8,122 bases of DNA from an uncultured Ruminococcus sp. (lineage in GTDB: Bacteria > Bacillota > Clostridia > Oscillospirales > Ruminococcaceae), in assembly GCA_946186215.1 (NCBI GenBank), contig CAMHMM010000080.1, positions 1 through 8,122 of the forward strand. The letters are read 5' to 3'. The notes under the pieces are model-generated. The model worked only from the letters and a program-made list of their open reading frames with translations. It had not been told where the DNA came from and searched no databases. Positions 1 to 5,492 of the stretch are shown here, one piece after another (within the stretch, counting starts at the first letter, position 1; every line of letters starts with the position of its first letter). A program made the translations under genes and the position numbers.

Positions 1-35
1 CTCGCGAACTACTTCATATCACAGTTCCGGAATGA

Positions 36-485
36 AGAAGACGCAGGATTCAGCGCTATGTGGGCAACGAAAGCTTTATGCTCACCTATGGTGACGGTGT
101 GTGCGATGTGGATATGAGAGAGATCGAGAAATTCCACAGATCACATGGCAAGATAGGCACTATCACTGCGATAAATGTGGATCAGCGCTTCGGCGTGCTC
201 GATCTTGACGATGACGGCACGATACAGGCGTTCAGAGAAAAGAACGAGATGGACAAGAGCGTTATCAACGGCGGATATATGATGTTCGAGCCTCAGGTGT
301 TCGACCTTCTGTCGGATGATTCCACAGTTTTTGAAAAATATCCTATGGAAACTCTCGCAAAGACAGGGCAGCTCATGGCATACCGTCATGAGGGCTTCTG
401 GCAGTGTATGGATACCCAGAGAGACAAGAATCTCCTTGAAAGCCTCTGGGCGACAGGAAAGGCACCGTGGAAAAAATGGGAATGA
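36..485 (+). CDS. rfbF: Glucose-1-phosphate cytidylyltransferase, C-terminal part (5' end missing or disrupted)
   Basis: This enzyme makes CDP-glucose from CTP and glucose-1-phosphate in the cytoplasm, the first step toward CDP-linked 3,6-dideoxy sugars. Recognised by similarity recalled from the RfbF family: the TYGDGVCDV metal/nucleotide-binding stretch near positions 84-110, VINGGY, FWQCMDTQRDK, and the ending GKAPWKKWE, which matches the usual family C-terminus. The family is about 257 residues; only about the last 150 are here. Homology begins at 36 (RRRRIQRYVGNES). An in-frame TGA at 33-35 lies directly before it, so the frame cannot be extended left. GTG at 60 is the first possible start but lies inside the conserved fold and is not a credible natural start. 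The 3' end is intact, and its TGA overlaps the ATG of the dehydratase gene (ATGA), indicating translational coupling. Identity is sure; the state of the 5' end is not. Confidence 0.88.
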   Translation, partial: RRRRIQRYVGNESFMLTYGDGVCDVDMREIEKFHRSHGKIGTITAINVDQRFGVLDLDDDGTIQAFREKNEMDKSVINGGYMMFEPQVFDLLSDDSTVFEKYPMETLAKTGQLMAYRHEGFWQCMDTQRDKNLLESLWATGKAPWKKWE

Positions 486-1576
486 CGCTCGGCGGATTCT
501 ATAAAGGCAAAAAGGTGTTCGTGACCGGCAATACCGGCTTCAAGGGCACATGGCTGTGTATGGTGCTCTCTCAGATGGGTGCACAGGTCATGGGCTATTC
601 GCTCAGACCGCCCACGGATCCTTCGGTGTTTGATATCACCGGAGTTGAAAAGGACATCACACAGGTCTATGATGATGTAAGAAACGGCGAAGCTCTGCGC
701 AAAGCGATGTGCGGGTTTTCACCGGATATCGTGATACATATGGCAGCACAGCCTCTTGTGCGGGAAAGCTATGCAAACCCTGTCTATACCTATGATGTGA
801 ATGTCATGGGTACGGTGAATGTGCTCGATGCAGTAAGGCACTGCGACAGTGTGCGCTCTGTGGTGAATGTCACTACCGACAAGGTCTATAAAAATAATGA
901 GTGGTGCTGGGGCTATCGTGAGAGCGATGCTCTTGACGGATTTGATCCATATTCAAATTCAAAAAGCTGCTCGGAGCTTGTCACATCCTCATATAAAAAA
1001 TCATTTCTCGATAAAAAGGGCGTGGCAGTTTCGTGCTGTCGTGCGGGCAATGTTATCGGCGGCGGCGACTTTGCTGCGGACAGGATAGTTCCCGACTGCT
1101 ACCGTGCTCTTTCCGAAAATAAGAAGATCATACTGAGAAATCCTCAGTCGATCCGTCCCTATCAGCATGTGCTGGAGCCGCTTTTTGCATATCTGGCAGT
1201 GGCTATGCTGCAATATGATGATGCAGGACTGGCAGGCTGCTATAATATCGGGCCTGATGAACAGGGCTGTGTCACTACAAAGGAGATAGCTGAAAGATTC
1301 TGTACCGAGTGGGGCACCGTGGACGGATGGGAGATAAGGCAGGATCCCAATGCAGTCCATGAAGCGAACTTCCTGCGCCTTGACTGTTCTCTTATCAGGT
1401 CGAAGCTCGGGATAAACACCTACCTCAATGCCCATGCCGCAGTATCTATGGCTGTGGAGTGGTATAAGGCATATCACGAGGGTAAGGATGCAAGACAGCT
1501 CACATTTGATCAGATAAGCTATTATGATGATATATTTCAGATAACGAACCGCGGTTTCAGAGCGGATAAAGGATAA
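482..1576 (+). CDS. rfbG: CDP-glucose 4,6-dehydratase
   Basis: An NAD-dependent short-chain dehydrogenase/reductase-type sugar dehydratase that converts CDP-glucose to CDP-4-keto-6-deoxyglucose. With the start at 482 it has 364 residues, close to the family's roughly 357-360. The Rossmann glycine motif TGNTGFKG is at residues 15-22; the catalytic region TTDKVY is at 131-136; the YSNSK Tyr-x-x-x-Lys pair is Y157/K161; SIRPYQHVLEP near 223-233 is the typical substrate-binding stretch. I chose ATG 482 because it overlaps the rfbF stop by 4 bp and puts the usual dozen residues before KVFVTG. In-frame alternatives are ATG 476 and GTG 467, which would add 2 or 5 residues; none of the three has a strong ribosome site at ideal spacing. 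It lies between rfbF and rfbH, the standard order in dideoxyhexose clusters. No lesion is visible. Confidence 0.95.
   Translation: MTLGGFYKGKKVFVTGNTGFKGTWLCMVLSQMGAQVMGYSLRPPTDPSVFDITGVEKDITQVYDDVRNGEALRKAMCGFSPDIVIHMAAQPLVRESYANPVYTYDVNVMGTVNVLDAVRHCDSVRSVVNVTTDKVYKNNEWCWGYRESDALDGFDPYSNSKSCSELVTSSYKKSFLDKKGVAVSCCRAGNVIGGGDFAADRIVPDCYRALSENKKIILRNPQSIRPYQHVLEPLFAYLAVAMLQYDDAGLAGCYNIGPDEQGCVTTKEIAERFCTEWGTVDGWEIRQDPNAVHEANFLRLDCSLIRSKLGINTYLNAHAAVSMAVEWYKAYHEGKDARQLTFDQISYYDDIFQITNRGFRADKG
1568..1573 (+). promoter_or_regulatory. Ribosome binding site of rfbH
   Basis: AAAGGA lies 7 bases before the ATG at 1581 and within the last codons and stop of rfbG. It supports the 1581 start and coupled translation of the two genes. 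Confidence 0.6.
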
Positions 1577-1580
1577 TGAT

Positions 1581-2921
1581 ATGTTTGAAAATATGAACGA
1601 GGAACAGGCAAGAAAGGAAATTCTTGCCGCAGTAGGCGAATACGCCGATAAATTCCACAAGCCGAGGGAGTATAAGAAGGGTGACAGGATCCCCTATGCA
1701 GGCCGTGTCTACGACAGGGCTGAGATGACCTCTCTTGTGGACAGTGCTCTTGAATTCTGGCTCACATCGGGAAGATACACTGCTGAATTTGAAAAGCAGC
1801 TTGCAGGCTATCTCGGTGTCAGGACAGCACTTCTTGTAAATTCGGGATCATCGGCAAATCTTGTGGCATTCATGGCGCTCACATCTCCGCTGCTCGGTGA
1901 AAGAGCCATAAAGCGGGGCGATGAGGTCATAACCGTTGCCGCAGGCTTTCCGACTACGGTCTCGGCAATAATCCAGTTCGGTGCCGTACCGGTATTTGTG
2001 GATATGGATATCCCCCAGTATAATATAGATACGGCGCAGCTTGAAAATGCGCTTTCCGGGAAGACAAAGGCTGTGGTGCTGGCTCATACGCTGGGAAATC
2101 CCTTCAATATAAAGGCTGTAAAGAGCTTCTGTGACAAGCACGGGCTCTGGCTCATCGAGGATAACTGTGATGCTCTTGGCAGCACCTATACTCTTGACGG
2201 CGAAACAAGGTTTACCGGCACCTTCGGGGATATCGGCACATCCAGCTTCTATCCGCCCCATCATATGACTATGGGCGAGGGCGGCGCTGTGTATACAAAC
2301 GATCCTCTTCTTGCAAAGATCGCGCTTTCGCTGCGCGACTGGGGGCGCGACTGCCGCTGCCGTTCCGGGCAGGACAATCTCTGCGGTCACCGCTTCGACG
2401 GCCAGTACGGTGAGCTTCCCCGCGGATATGATCACAAGTATGTTTATTCTCATTTCGGATATAATCTCAAAGCCACCGATATGCAGGCGGCCATCGGCGT
2501 GGAGCAGCTCAAAAAATTCCCCTCGTTCGCACAGCGCAGAAGGGAGAATTTCAATAAGCTGCACTCAATGCTCTCGGATATACAGGATAAGCTCATCCTG
2601 CCGCAGCCTGCGGAAAACTCCGATCCCTGCTGGTTCGGTTTCATGATGACCTGTACCGGCGGCACACAGCGCACAAAGGTCGTTCCATATATGGAGGAGC
2701 ACGGCGTTCAGACGAGGATGCTCTTTGCCGGCGACCTTACCTGTCATCCCTGCTTTGATGAGATGCGCAAAAGCGGCGAGGGCTACCGTATCATCGGCGA
2801 CCTCGTGCAGACAAGCAGGATAATGAACGACACATTCTGGATAGGTGTATACCCCGGAATGACTGATGAAATGCTTGAATTTATGGCACAGACACTGCAT
2901 GATGCGGTCAGGGAGAAGTAA
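1581..2921 (+). CDS. rfbH: CDP-4-keto-6-deoxyglucose-3-dehydrase (E1), PLP and [2Fe-2S] enzyme
   Basis: Removes the C3 hydroxyl of CDP-4-keto-6-deoxy-D-glucose, working with a flavin/iron-sulfur reductase (E3) to make the 3,6-dideoxy sugar precursor. The 446-residue protein has the aminotransferase fold: NSGSSANLVAF at 87-97, FPTTVSA at 123-129, and the PLP region FYPPHHMTMGEGG at 223-235. In place of the Schiff-base lysine of ordinary aminotransferases it has His227, the equivalent of His220 in the Yersinia E1 enzyme. All four [2Fe-2S] cysteines of the E1 class are present: C196, C258, C260 and C268 (C-x-C-x7-C for the last three). The first spacer is 61 residues rather than the published 57, owing to a small insertion near 204-210 (TLDGETR). 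These residues separate it from the ordinary DegT/DnrJ/EryC1 sugar aminotransferases. It starts 4 bp after rfbG. The E3 partner is not in the window. Confidence 0.96.
   Translation: MFENMNEEQARKEILAAVGEYADKFHKPREYKKGDRIPYAGRVYDRAEMTSLVDSALEFWLTSGRYTAEFEKQLAGYLGVRTALLVNSGSSANLVAFMALTSPLLGERAIKRGDEVITVAAGFPTTVSAIIQFGAVPVFVDMDIPQYNIDTAQLENALSGKTKAVVLAHTLGNPFNIKAVKSFCDKHGLWLIEDNCDALGSTYTLDGETRFTGTFGDIGTSSFYPPHHMTMGEGGAVYTNDPLLAKIALSLRDWGRDCRCRSGQDNLCGHRFDGQYGELPRGYDHKYVYSHFGYNLKATDMQAAIGVEQLKKFPSFAQRRRENFNKLHSMLSDIQDKLILPQPAENSDPCWFGFMMTCTGGTQRTKVVPYMEEHGVQTRMLFAGDLTCHPCFDEMRKSGEGYRIIGDLVQTSRIMNDTFWIGVYPGMTDEMLEFMAQTLHDAVREK
2911..2915 (+). promoter_or_regulatory. Ribosome binding site of the 305-residue unknown gene
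   Basis: GGGAG lies 6 bases before the ATG at 2922, inside the last codons of rfbH. The rfbH TAA (2919-2921) abuts this ATG directly, so the site decides the start and suggests coupled translation. Confidence 0.6.
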
Positions 2922-3839
2922 ATGCTGCCGGAGCTTGAATATTATCTGAATGATACAGCAAAGGATTACAGCAAAGAAGAGATCGCAAAACTCAGCGAAA
3001 TGGTGAGCGATGACGATAAAAAGCGCATCATGGAATATGTCTGCGGCTTTGTTGAGACATATCACATAATCCCCGTTGAAAAGATGTATTCCATCATTAC
3101 AGAGGAGTATGGTGAAAGCTGGACTGAGGAGCAGTTCTGGGCGGGATGCTGCCTTATATCCACTGATAAAGAGGTTAAGCGGACAGCGTTATTTGGCAGC
3201 GAATACGCCGCATACGGAGGAGAAAAACAAGGCAGGTCAAAAAAAGCCCTTCTTATCCATGCATCTCTTGTTCAGGTCGATATCGAATTTTTTGAACAGA
3301 TGATCACAGCGCAGAGCGATAAGCCTTACAAGGTGCTCCCGAAGGAGCATATTACTGCGATGTATCATTACGGATGCGACTATTCATCGTCTAATATACT
3401 GAATGAGGAAAATCGGAAGCTTTATGATTTCCTTATTCAAAGCGGTTTTGACAGAGGAAATGTCGTAGACGCAGTTGATGATGCATATATTGTGATGAGA
3501 AATTGCAATGAGGATATTATCGAGTGCATGAGAGATACTGTCAATCATCTTTATCTCGCTGATCCCGATGATGCCTTTCTGTGCGGTCTGTACCGTGAGA
3601 TCGCCGATATGCGCAACTGTGCTTCTCAGCCCTTCAACAGAGGATATTCTCCTGCTGAGACCGAAAAAATGAAAAATGAAAGCGGCAGGGACTGGGAGAG
3701 CGGATATGCCGAAGCACTTACCCCGGCACAGATAATCGAGAGCTACAACATTATGAAAAGTAAGGGCGAAATGCTCAGGGATGCTTTTGCATTCGATGCC
3801 CTTTTTTCTCTGGAAATGCTCAGTGGTTTTCTGCAATAG
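2922..3839 (+). CDS. Protein of unknown function, 305 residues
   Basis: I cannot assign a family with confidence. The start is fixed by GGGAG six bases upstream and by direct abutment to the rfbH stop; it ends with TAG. The protein is acidic and looks soluble and mostly helical, with no signal peptide or membrane segment and no sugar-nucleotide or transferase motif. Eight cysteines are scattered (41, 76, 77, 152, 195, 202, 221, 233) without a metal-site spacing. Two parts recall, from memory only, a diffuse group of Firmicutes hypothetical proteins that often end in a SEC-C zinc motif: the N-terminal stretch around 40-72 (FVETYHIIPVEKMYSII, then EEYGESWTEEQF) and NRGYSPAETEKM at 239-250. The SEC-C cysteines themselves are absent. 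Its position suggests transcription with the sugar genes, but nothing in the protein ties it to polysaccharide synthesis. Real gene: very likely. Function: unknown. Confidence 0.82.
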   Translation: MLPELEYYLNDTAKDYSKEEIAKLSEMVSDDDKKRIMEYVCGFVETYHIIPVEKMYSIITEEYGESWTEEQFWAGCCLISTDKEVKRTALFGSEYAAYGGEKQGRSKKALLIHASLVQVDIEFFEQMITAQSDKPYKVLPKEHITAMYHYGCDYSSSNILNEENRKLYDFLIQSGFDRGNVVDAVDDAYIVMRNCNEDIIECMRDTVNHLYLADPDDAFLCGLYREIADMRNCASQPFNRGYSPAETEKMKNESGRDWESGYAEALTPAQIIESYNIMKSKGEMLRDAFAFDALFSLEMLSGFLQ

Positions 3840-3857
3840 AGATCAGCCAGGGCAGGA

Positions 3858-3876
3858 AGAGACGATCTCAGTCTCT
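3858..3876 (+). other. Weak inverted repeat downstream of the unknown gene
   Basis: AGAGAC (3858-3863) and GTCTCT (3871-3876) can pair as a 6-bp stem around a 7-base loop, 18 bases after the stop of the upstream gene. No T-run follows, so it is not a standard intrinsic terminator. It may be chance. Confidence 0.25.
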
Positions 3877-3900
3877 GCGGCAGCGGAAAAAATACAAAAA

Positions 3901-3921
3901 ATGCTGCGAAAAAAGCAGCAT
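3901..3921 (-). terminator. Terminator-like hairpin, better formed for minus-strand transcription
   Basis: ATGCTGC (3901-3907) and GCAGCAT (3915-3921) form a perfect 7-bp stem around GAAAAAA. The A-runs lie to its left (3885-3900), so on the minus strand the hairpin is followed by T-runs, while on the + strand no T-run follows. By shape it would stop a leftward transcript, although no minus-strand gene is evident nearby. It could instead mark the 3' end of the rfb transcript or protect it. Confidence 0.35.
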
Positions 3922-3944
3922 ACATATACACGAAAATTTTAAAG

Positions 3945-3955
3945 AAAAGGAAGGA
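3945..3955 (+). promoter_or_regulatory. Ribosome binding region of the small membrane protein gene
   Basis: Purine-rich sequence with AAAGG (3946-3950) and AAGGA (3951-3955). The first sits 5 bases before ATG 3956, the second 9 bases before the in-frame ATG 3965, so it does not cleanly decide between the two starts. I could not find a convincing -35/-10 pair in the preceding A-rich gap. Confidence 0.5.
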
Positions 3956-4192
3956 ATGATCAAAATGATCGAACAGGCACTTTCACTTTTAGGCAAGCAG
4001 CTGGACAAGAAGGCTAAGATCCCCACATGGATGATTGTATGTGCATTCGTGCTCACATTTATCCTCGGTGTTGCGACCGGTGCTGCAATCACAAAGCTTA
4101 CCTGCTCTAAGAAGGTAAAGACAGTCACCGATGATGATGACTTTGATGCTGAGGAGTACCTCAGAAATCTTGAACTTGATGATGAGGAGTAA
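3956..4192 (+). CDS. Small single-pass membrane protein, unknown function
   Basis: A 78-residue protein with one clear hydrophobic helix at about residues 23-47 (WMIVCAFVLTFILGVATGAA lies within it). It carries lysines on both sides (K14, K18, K19, K21 before; K47, K52, K53, K55 after) and a strongly acidic tail (59-78, DDDDFDAEEYLR then LELDDEE). The helix ends in a small-residue Gly/Ala stretch (G38, G42, A43, A44) of the kind that allows helix packing, vaguely like YtxH-type proteins, though too little matches to name it. The charges do not settle the topology. A start at ATG 3965 would drop three residues without affecting the helix. It ends 9 bp before ychF, and its last codons hold the only visible ribosome site for ychF, so the two are probably co-translated. 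The gene is well supported by coding pattern and ribosome site; its role is unknown. Confidence 0.75.
   Translation: MIKMIEQALSLLGKQLDKKAKIPTWMIVCAFVLTFILGVATGAAITKLTCSKKVKTVTDDDDFDAEEYLRNLELDDEE
4184..4189 (+). promoter_or_regulatory. Probable ribosome binding site of ychF, inside the preceding gene
   Basis: GAGGAG within the last codons of the small membrane protein gene, 12 bases before the ychF ATG at 4202. The spacing is longer than ideal. No better site is closer, which suggests reliance on translational coupling. Confidence 0.4.
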
Positions 4193-4201
4193 TCCCGTAG
4201 T

Positions 4202-5296
4202 ATGAAGCTTGGTATGGTTGGACTTCCCAATGTGGGAAAAAGCACACTTTTTAACGCACTCACTAATGCAGGCGCAGAGTCTGCAAACTATCCCTTCTGC
4301 ACTATCGAGCCCAATGTGGGCATAGTAAGCGTGCCTGATTCGCGGCTCGATGCGCTCAGGGAGATGTACAGCCCCGAAAAATTCACCCCCGCAACCCTTG
4401 AATTTGTGGATATCGCAGGCCTTGTAAAGGGCGCATCAAAGGGCGAGGGACTGGGAAACAAGTTCCTTGCGGATATCAGAGAGGTGGATGCCATCGTCCA
4501 TGTTGTCCGCTGCTTTGAGGATGATAACATAGTTCATGTAGAGGGCAATATAAACCCCGCAAGAGATATCGAAACGATCGATCTCGAGCTCATATTTGCC
4601 GATATTGAGCTTATCGAAAGGCGCATCGACAGAACAAAGAAGCTTATCAAGGGCGACAAGAAGTACCAGACAGAGCTTGAATTCCTCGAAAAGCTCAAGG
4701 AGCATCTTGAAGCAGGCCACAGCGCCCGTTCCTTTGGCTTTGACGAGGAGGAAGCGGAGATAATCAAGTCAACGCCACTGCTTTCCGCAAAGCCCGTTAT
4801 CTATGCTGCTAACCTCAGCGATGAGGATTTCAGGAACAATATCGACACATCAGCGCATTATAAGACCGTGTGTGACATCGCACAGCAGGAGAATGCCGCT
4901 GTGCTGCCCATCTGTGCCGAGCTTGAAGCGGAGATCGCCGATATGGACGAGGAAGACAAGAAGATGTTCCTTTCCGAGCTCGGACTTGAGGTATCAGGCC
5001 TTGACAGGATCATCAAGGAGGGCTATGCACTTCTGGGACTTATCTCCTTCCTTACCGCAGGCCAGCCCGAGGTACGCGCCTGGACGATCAGAAAGGGCAC
5101 AAAGGCACCCCAGGCAGCAGGAAAGATACATACCGACTTTGAAAGAGGCTTTATCCGCGCAGAGGTCGTTGCATTTGATGATCTTATGGAATGCGGCTCC
5201 ATGAGTGCTGCAAAGGATAAGGGACTTGTCCGTTCCGAGGGCAAGGAATATGTGATGCAGGACGGCGATGTTGTCCTGTTCAGGTTCAATGTGTGA
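4202..5296 (+). CDS. ychF: Redox-regulated P-loop ATPase YchF (Obg/HflX-like superfamily)
   Basis: A universally conserved cytoplasmic nucleotidase. In E. coli, YchF binds and hydrolyses ATP rather than GTP, associates with ribosomes and is linked to oxidative-stress responses. The 364 residues equal the family's usual length (E. coli 363). The Walker A/G1 motif GLPNVGKST is at 7-15; the G2-region YPFCTIEPNVG is at 30-40; the G3 motif DIAGLVKGASKGEGLGNKFL is at 70-89; the G4-position motif is NLSDED at 204-209 in place of NKxD, as expected for an ATP-preferring YchF. A helical arm spans roughly 127-172, and the C-terminal TGS domain covers about 281-364, with the family-typical AWTIRKGTKAPQAAG and IHTDFERGFIRAE. 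The start MKLGMVGLPNVGKST is standard. The gene ends with tandem stops TGA-TAA-TGA (5294-5302). It follows a small membrane protein gene by 9 bp. No defect is visible. Confidence 0.97.
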   Translation: MKLGMVGLPNVGKSTLFNALTNAGAESANYPFCTIEPNVGIVSVPDSRLDALREMYSPEKFTPATLEFVDIAGLVKGASKGEGLGNKFLADIREVDAIVHVVRCFEDDNIVHVEGNINPARDIETIDLELIFADIELIERRIDRTKKLIKGDKKYQTELEFLEKLKEHLEAGHSARSFGFDEEEAEIIKSTPLLSAKPVIYAANLSDEDFRNNIDTSAHYKTVCDIAQQENAAVLPICAELEAEIADMDEEDKKMFLSELGLEVSGLDRIIKEGYALLGLISFLTAGQPEVRAWTIRKGTKAPQAAGKIHTDFERGFIRAEVVAFDDLMECGSMSAAKDKGLVRSEGKEYVMQDGDVVLFRFNV

Positions 5297-5375
5297 TAAT
5301 GATATCATAAACGAACATAAGCTTTGTCCGATGCGGCAGTTTACGGGCAGGGCATTAAAGAAGAAATACCGGTCA

Positions 5376-5410
5376 CTGTGTCCTCCGCGCCGAATACGGG
5401 GAGGACACAG
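5376..5410 (+). other. Strong hairpin between ychF and carB
   Basis: CTGTGTCCTCC (5376-5386) and GGAGGACACAG (5400-5410) are perfect 11-bp complements. Inside, CCG (5390-5392) and CGG (5397-5399) can extend the stem across a GCG bulge and close on an AATA loop. It is followed by AAAAATGCGC, not a T-run, and lacks T-runs on the other strand too. A standard Rho-independent terminator is therefore not supported. It may be a processing or stability hairpin at the end of the ychF transcript, or a DNA-level inverted repeat. Confidence 0.6.
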
Positions 5411-5437
5411 AAAAATGCGCATGAAAATGTTTTGGCT

Positions 5438-5465
5438 TTGATCTGTATTTCTTCATCAATATATT
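5438..5465 (+). promoter_or_regulatory. carB: Likely carB promoter
   Basis: TTGATC (5438-5443) as -35 and TATATT (5460-5465) as -10, separated by 16 bases, match sigma-A-type consensus reasonably well. Transcription would begin near 5472, giving a leader of only about 20 bases that includes the ribosome site. Judged by eye only. Confidence 0.45.
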
Positions 5466-5468
5466 GAT
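5455..5468. promoter_or_regulatory. 14-bp perfect palindrome overlapping the putative carB -10 (possible operator)
   Basis: ATCAATATATTGAT reads the same on both strands and spans the proposed -10 hexamer. A dimeric repressor bound here would block transcription of carB. I do not recognise it as a known operator, and AT-rich palindromes occur by chance. Confidence 0.35.
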
Positions 5469-5480
5469 CATTTTTATCGC

Positions 5481-5485
5481 GGAGG
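5481..5485 (+). promoter_or_regulatory. carB: Ribosome binding site of carB
   Basis: GGAGG lies 7 bases before the ATG at 5493 and fixes the carB start unambiguously. Confidence 0.8.
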
Positions 5486-5492
5486 AATTTTT

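Larger units (their letters stand above)
5297..5492 (+). other. ychF-carB intergenic region
   Basis: This 196-bp gap holds no convincing gene. From left to right it contains tandem stops and a short palindrome ATGATATCAT (5299-5308), a strong hairpin (5376-5410), a likely promoter (5438-5465) overlapped by a 14-bp palindrome (5455-5468), and the carB ribosome site (5481-5485). I see no PyrR-type attenuator: there is no pairing alternative ending in a T-run. carA is not present ahead of carB. Confidence 0.7.

Noticed and set aside
60..485. GTG at 60 as the true start of a short cytidylyltransferase
   Set aside because: The codon encodes a conserved-region valine (RYVGNES). Family similarity continues upstream of it to position 36, and a start here would remove the nucleotide-binding N-terminal half.
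1001..1660. Minus-strand open frames opposite rfbG and rfbH (1001-1660 and 1848-2564)
   Set aside because: They are antisense to strongly conserved enzymes, and their amino-acid composition is typical of reverse-frame translation.
5299..5308. Palindrome ATGATATCAT just after the ychF stop as an operator
   Set aside because: It is only 10 bp, is built partly from the tandem stop codons, and is not near a recognisable promoter; chance is the simplest explanation.
5376..5410. Intrinsic terminator for ychF, or PyrR-type attenuator for carB
   Set aside because: No T-run follows the stem, no alternative antiterminator pairing is evident, and the PyrR-binding loop pattern is not recognisable.
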